NCBI GenBank assembly: GCA_013399305.1
Contig: VXAI01000068.1
Span: forward strand, 3,026,500 to 3,090,499
Reading direction: 5' to 3'
Source of the DNA: Rostratula benghalensis
Taxonomy: Eukaryota; Chordata; Aves; Charadriiformes; Rostratulidae
Length of the DNA stretch: 64,000 nt
How positions within the stretch are numbered: the first letter of the stretch is position 1; the number at the start of each line of letters is the position of its first letter. Below are positions 61,001 through 64,000 of the stretch, piece after piece. The position numbers and the translations under genes were made by a program. Under the pieces are notes generated by a model that saw only the letters and a program-made list of their open reading frames with translations, was not told where the DNA came from and searched no databases.

Positions 61001-64000
61001 CCTCTGATGCCTACGTGGTCAAACCGACCAGCCAGTGCAATCAGAAAGCACTACTGCACATTCAAACTATACTGGCAGGTAGACTTATTTTCAACCATGT
61101 TAAAAAACAAAACAAACCCAAACAATCCCTCCACCTCTCTTCCCCCCCAAATCTTACTGTTTAAAAAGCAAGAACCCCAAATTTCCATAACTTACAGAAG
61201 AATGTCTCCATGCTTGTTGGATATTAAATGCTTTACTACGACAATTAAATGCCTTGAAAACAAAACCAAGTGACAGGTATATTTTTTCAAGATCACTGAT
61301 TTTTCATCCAGGGGGAAAAAATCCCAGCTTTAATTGCACAAAGCTGCATATCATACTTTCCTCTCCCGAGATTTCATTATAGGCCTGAAACCAGAGAATT
61401 GCATTGCCAGCTCTTGCCTGCTCTTCCAGCTATTTCTGGTTTTTAATAATTATTCATTAATTGCACACTATGATAAGATCCTTGCTGTTTTGAAACATTT
61501 TCCCTCTGGCCCCCATACTATTAAAGACCCTGATTGCCTGCCAACAGCGTAAAATTAAAAATCAAAGCACTACCTCTGAAAGGTTTAATATGTGCCACAT
61601 TGAAAGAGTTTCTACAGCTTACAGCCATGTAATTGCATCACCGGCTAACTGCACAATCTCTCTCAGCGTTTGAAATGTTTTCCTTTGAAACATTAGCCAG
61701 CTGAGAGCAGAGGTTTTGTTTAACACCCTGATTTACTCTCCATGCATGCCAGAGTTCTGTATGTCTCCTGTGTCCTTCCCCACTTCTTCTCCATTTTGCC
61801 TGGGGCAGCAGAGAGGAAAGGCTCGGCTGCCCAGCAGTGAGGCATCCCACTCCCACTGGGGAGAGAACCCAGGGAGAGAAAAGAAGAGTCACGGGTTCAA
61901 GCAGGAAATTAAAAACAAAGCATTTTATCACCTCTACACCCACCCCTTAAGAGCAGGTGGGGTTTTTTCTGCTTGTTGAATCCTCCCCTTCTTCTCTCTC
62001 GCCCTCTCGTGCTGCCACAGGGACCCACTGATCCCACTAAACCATCCGCCCCCGAGGCCTCCCCTCCCACCCTGGGTTGCCAAACCTGCCTGGACTCAGC
62101 CTGATCAGCCCGCAACTGCAGGATGCATTTCCATTTAACCATCAGTCTTTTCTTTATAGTTCCCCTCTTGAAAAGGGATGAAGTTTCCACATTTTGCCAT
62201 TGGCCAGGCGTAGGAGTGGGTACCCCATGCCACTGGCTGGAAAAAACCCCAGCGGCTCCAGTGACAGGCAGCAATTCACAATCGTGTCCTTTCACTGAAT
62301 CCACTGAGATCTAAATGTTATTTCTTCATCTAAAAATCTCATTTCTACATCTTATTTCTTCATCATAAGGGTCATACAGATAAGGACAGGTCACCAGCAA
62401 CCAGCCCTGTGCACACATCCTGACTATGGAGGCAGCCTGAAGAAATTTGTGCAATTGAGTTGATCAAAGCTGGTTTAGACAAAGAAAACCGTGGAGACGT
62501 AGCTTGCATTGATCGAAGTGTAGTCATGACGTGCCAAAGGGGAATAAAGATGCCCTTCACACAGTTTGGCTGCTTTAATGATTTCAATATTAACAGTGCT
62601 CTTTCCCAGAAAAAGGCAATTTTCTACCTTCGGGTTTTTGGACCTCATGATTATCACAAGTGCCAAAAACTGTTTAATGCTTATAAAAGCATACCTTAGA
62701 AAGATATTTCACTGCAAGCCCTCAAATGAAGAGGCTTTGGTTATTTGTATCTGCTTGTGCACCAATATACACTTTTCTTTTAATTCAAAGTCATGGTCCT
62801 CCCTGCATTGTATTTGGGTTGTCCTTCCAGTTCATCAGGTTTCACTTTCACAGCACGTCTGAAATCAGCTCCTGCAGCATCTGTAGACACCCTCTCCGGG
62901 AAAGCTGGGAGGGTTGCTCTGATGCCTCCCTAACCTGCAGTTTGGTATTCTTCTCCGTTATTCCCATATTATCATAACAATTAGAAACAGGGACATCGTA
63001 GATAAGATTAGATATTTCGGTAAGACAAAGTATATCTCTCTTCACAGTAGCTTTAGGGAGCCAATGAAAGACGTTGGCCTTCACTTTGTTTTCTAAATTG
63101 CTATTTAGAGGTTGTATAATAAAGTGTGCACTTTGTTTTGCAGACATTTTGTGTATTCCACACTGTTCCCTGAAGAGGAGGGAGGATGCTGGTGCCAGGG
63201 GTTTTCATCTGCTGGTGCCTGCACATGGGGCATGAATGGGCACGGGGGGATGTTTGGAAGGATAAATTTGTAAAGGCTCATAACATCAGGTTCTGAGACC
63301 CTAAAGATCTTAGCCTGACTCAGTTGTAAAGTATGGGCTTTAGAATCTAATTTAAAACTAAACTCACATGTCATAGTAATTTTTTGAATTTTGAATGAAG
63401 TTTCTGGAGTAGAAAGTCATACTACAGACACAAAGAGCACTTCCCCCCTGATTTTTAAAGATTCCCATGCAAACTGTTGCTCCACAGGGCACGTTCATTT
63501 GAAACTGGGAGATTGTGAAGTAGAGATGAATATTGCCATGTTAAGGACACAATTATTAAATGAGAAATCCTCCAATACATATGAAATAACAGAGCACTTC
63601 CCTTCAGGATCAGTCTCTGTTCCCAGAGGAAGGTCTTCGTGGTGGCAGAGCACAGGAGAGCCTTCACACCAAGTACCACATTGCACAGGGACATGCTCAC
63701 TGCAACATGCCACCACTCCACAGGTAAAGGGACATCCCCATCACGTGTGGTAGAGAGAGGGAGGGGGGGAGAATTGAGGGCCCTGAAAGTTCACAGAGCT
63801 GGTCACTGATACTCCTGGGAGTGCTCCAGCTTCTCCACCTTCCCCATCTGGCCCAGTGAGGACAGGGCACTATGTCCTGGGTGAACACCACGCTGGACAC
63901 ATGCTGTGCTGCACCCAACTCCCCAGTGTGCAGGCAGGGGGGATTTGCACCTCTTCCTTCCTGATCCCCCCTTCTGATTTTGTGTCTCTCCCTTCTGGAC
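61001..64000 (-). other. GPR39: GPR39 intron 1 to the window edge
   Basis: No exon, RNA gene or transposon was recognised. A block at about 61370-61700 is dense in homeobox-like TAAT/ATTA motifs and looks like conserved regulatory DNA. Another at about 62560-62720 is similar but weaker. The last 600 bases are more GC-rich with short purine and pyrimidine runs. Confidence 0.65.

Noticed and set aside
1..64000. CRISPR arrays, operons, tRNA or rRNA genes, complete retroviral or LTR elements
   Set aside because: None was seen on either strand, and the repeat content is limited to CR1 fragments and short simple or tandem repeats.

Overview
This window is vertebrate nuclear DNA and almost certainly from a bird. 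All the recognisable mobile elements are CR1 non-LTR retrotransposon 3' ends, the dominant repeat of avian genomes. I saw no Alu-, B1- or L1-like dispersed repeats. The coding density is very low, and the few coding blocks are bounded by GT/AG splice sites. Three genes can be identified, in an order I recall from human chromosome 2q21: NCKAP5, LYPD1, GPR39. The species cannot be named from the sequence alone.

Layout. Bases 1-21885 are intronic sequence upstream of the last coding exon of NCKAP5 (+), with two CR1 insertions. The last NCKAP5 coding exon is 21886-22167. Its 3' UTR probably runs to about 23590. A dense CpG island follows directly (about 23600-25720) and carries the promoter and first exon of LYPD1 (+). 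LYPD1 has three coding exons: 24848-24899, 25926-26063 and 40204-40439. They are separated by introns of 1.0 kb and 14.1 kb and encode a 141-residue GPI-anchored Ly6/uPAR (lynx-type) protein. The final coding exon of GPR39, on the opposite strand, occupies 40799-41322. From 41323 to the end of the window the DNA is the large first intron of GPR39. Its first exon lies beyond the right edge. This intron contains four more CR1 copies, small tandem duplications and several blocks with palindromic or homeobox-like motifs that could be enhancers.

How the genes relate. NCKAP5 and LYPD1 are arranged head-to-tail, with only about 1.3 kb between the last NCKAP5 polyadenylation signal and the LYPD1 start codon. 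LYPD1 and GPR39 are tail-to-tail, with 359 bases between their stop codons. The first canonical AATAAA after the LYPD1 stop lies inside the GPR39 intron, so the LYPD1 3' UTR probably runs antisense through the whole GPR39 terminal exon. The three proteins are not known to form one pathway: a microtubule/Nck-associated scaffold, a nicotinic-receptor modulator and a zinc-sensing GPCR.

No clearly new system was found. The best items for a second look are an exon-like open frame antisense to NCKAP5 (10099-10362), the LYPD1/GPR39 antisense overlap, an Asp-to-Glu change at the reported zinc/pH-sensing position of GPR39, a 41-bp minisatellite beside the LYPD1 promoter, and candidate enhancers in the GPR39 intron.
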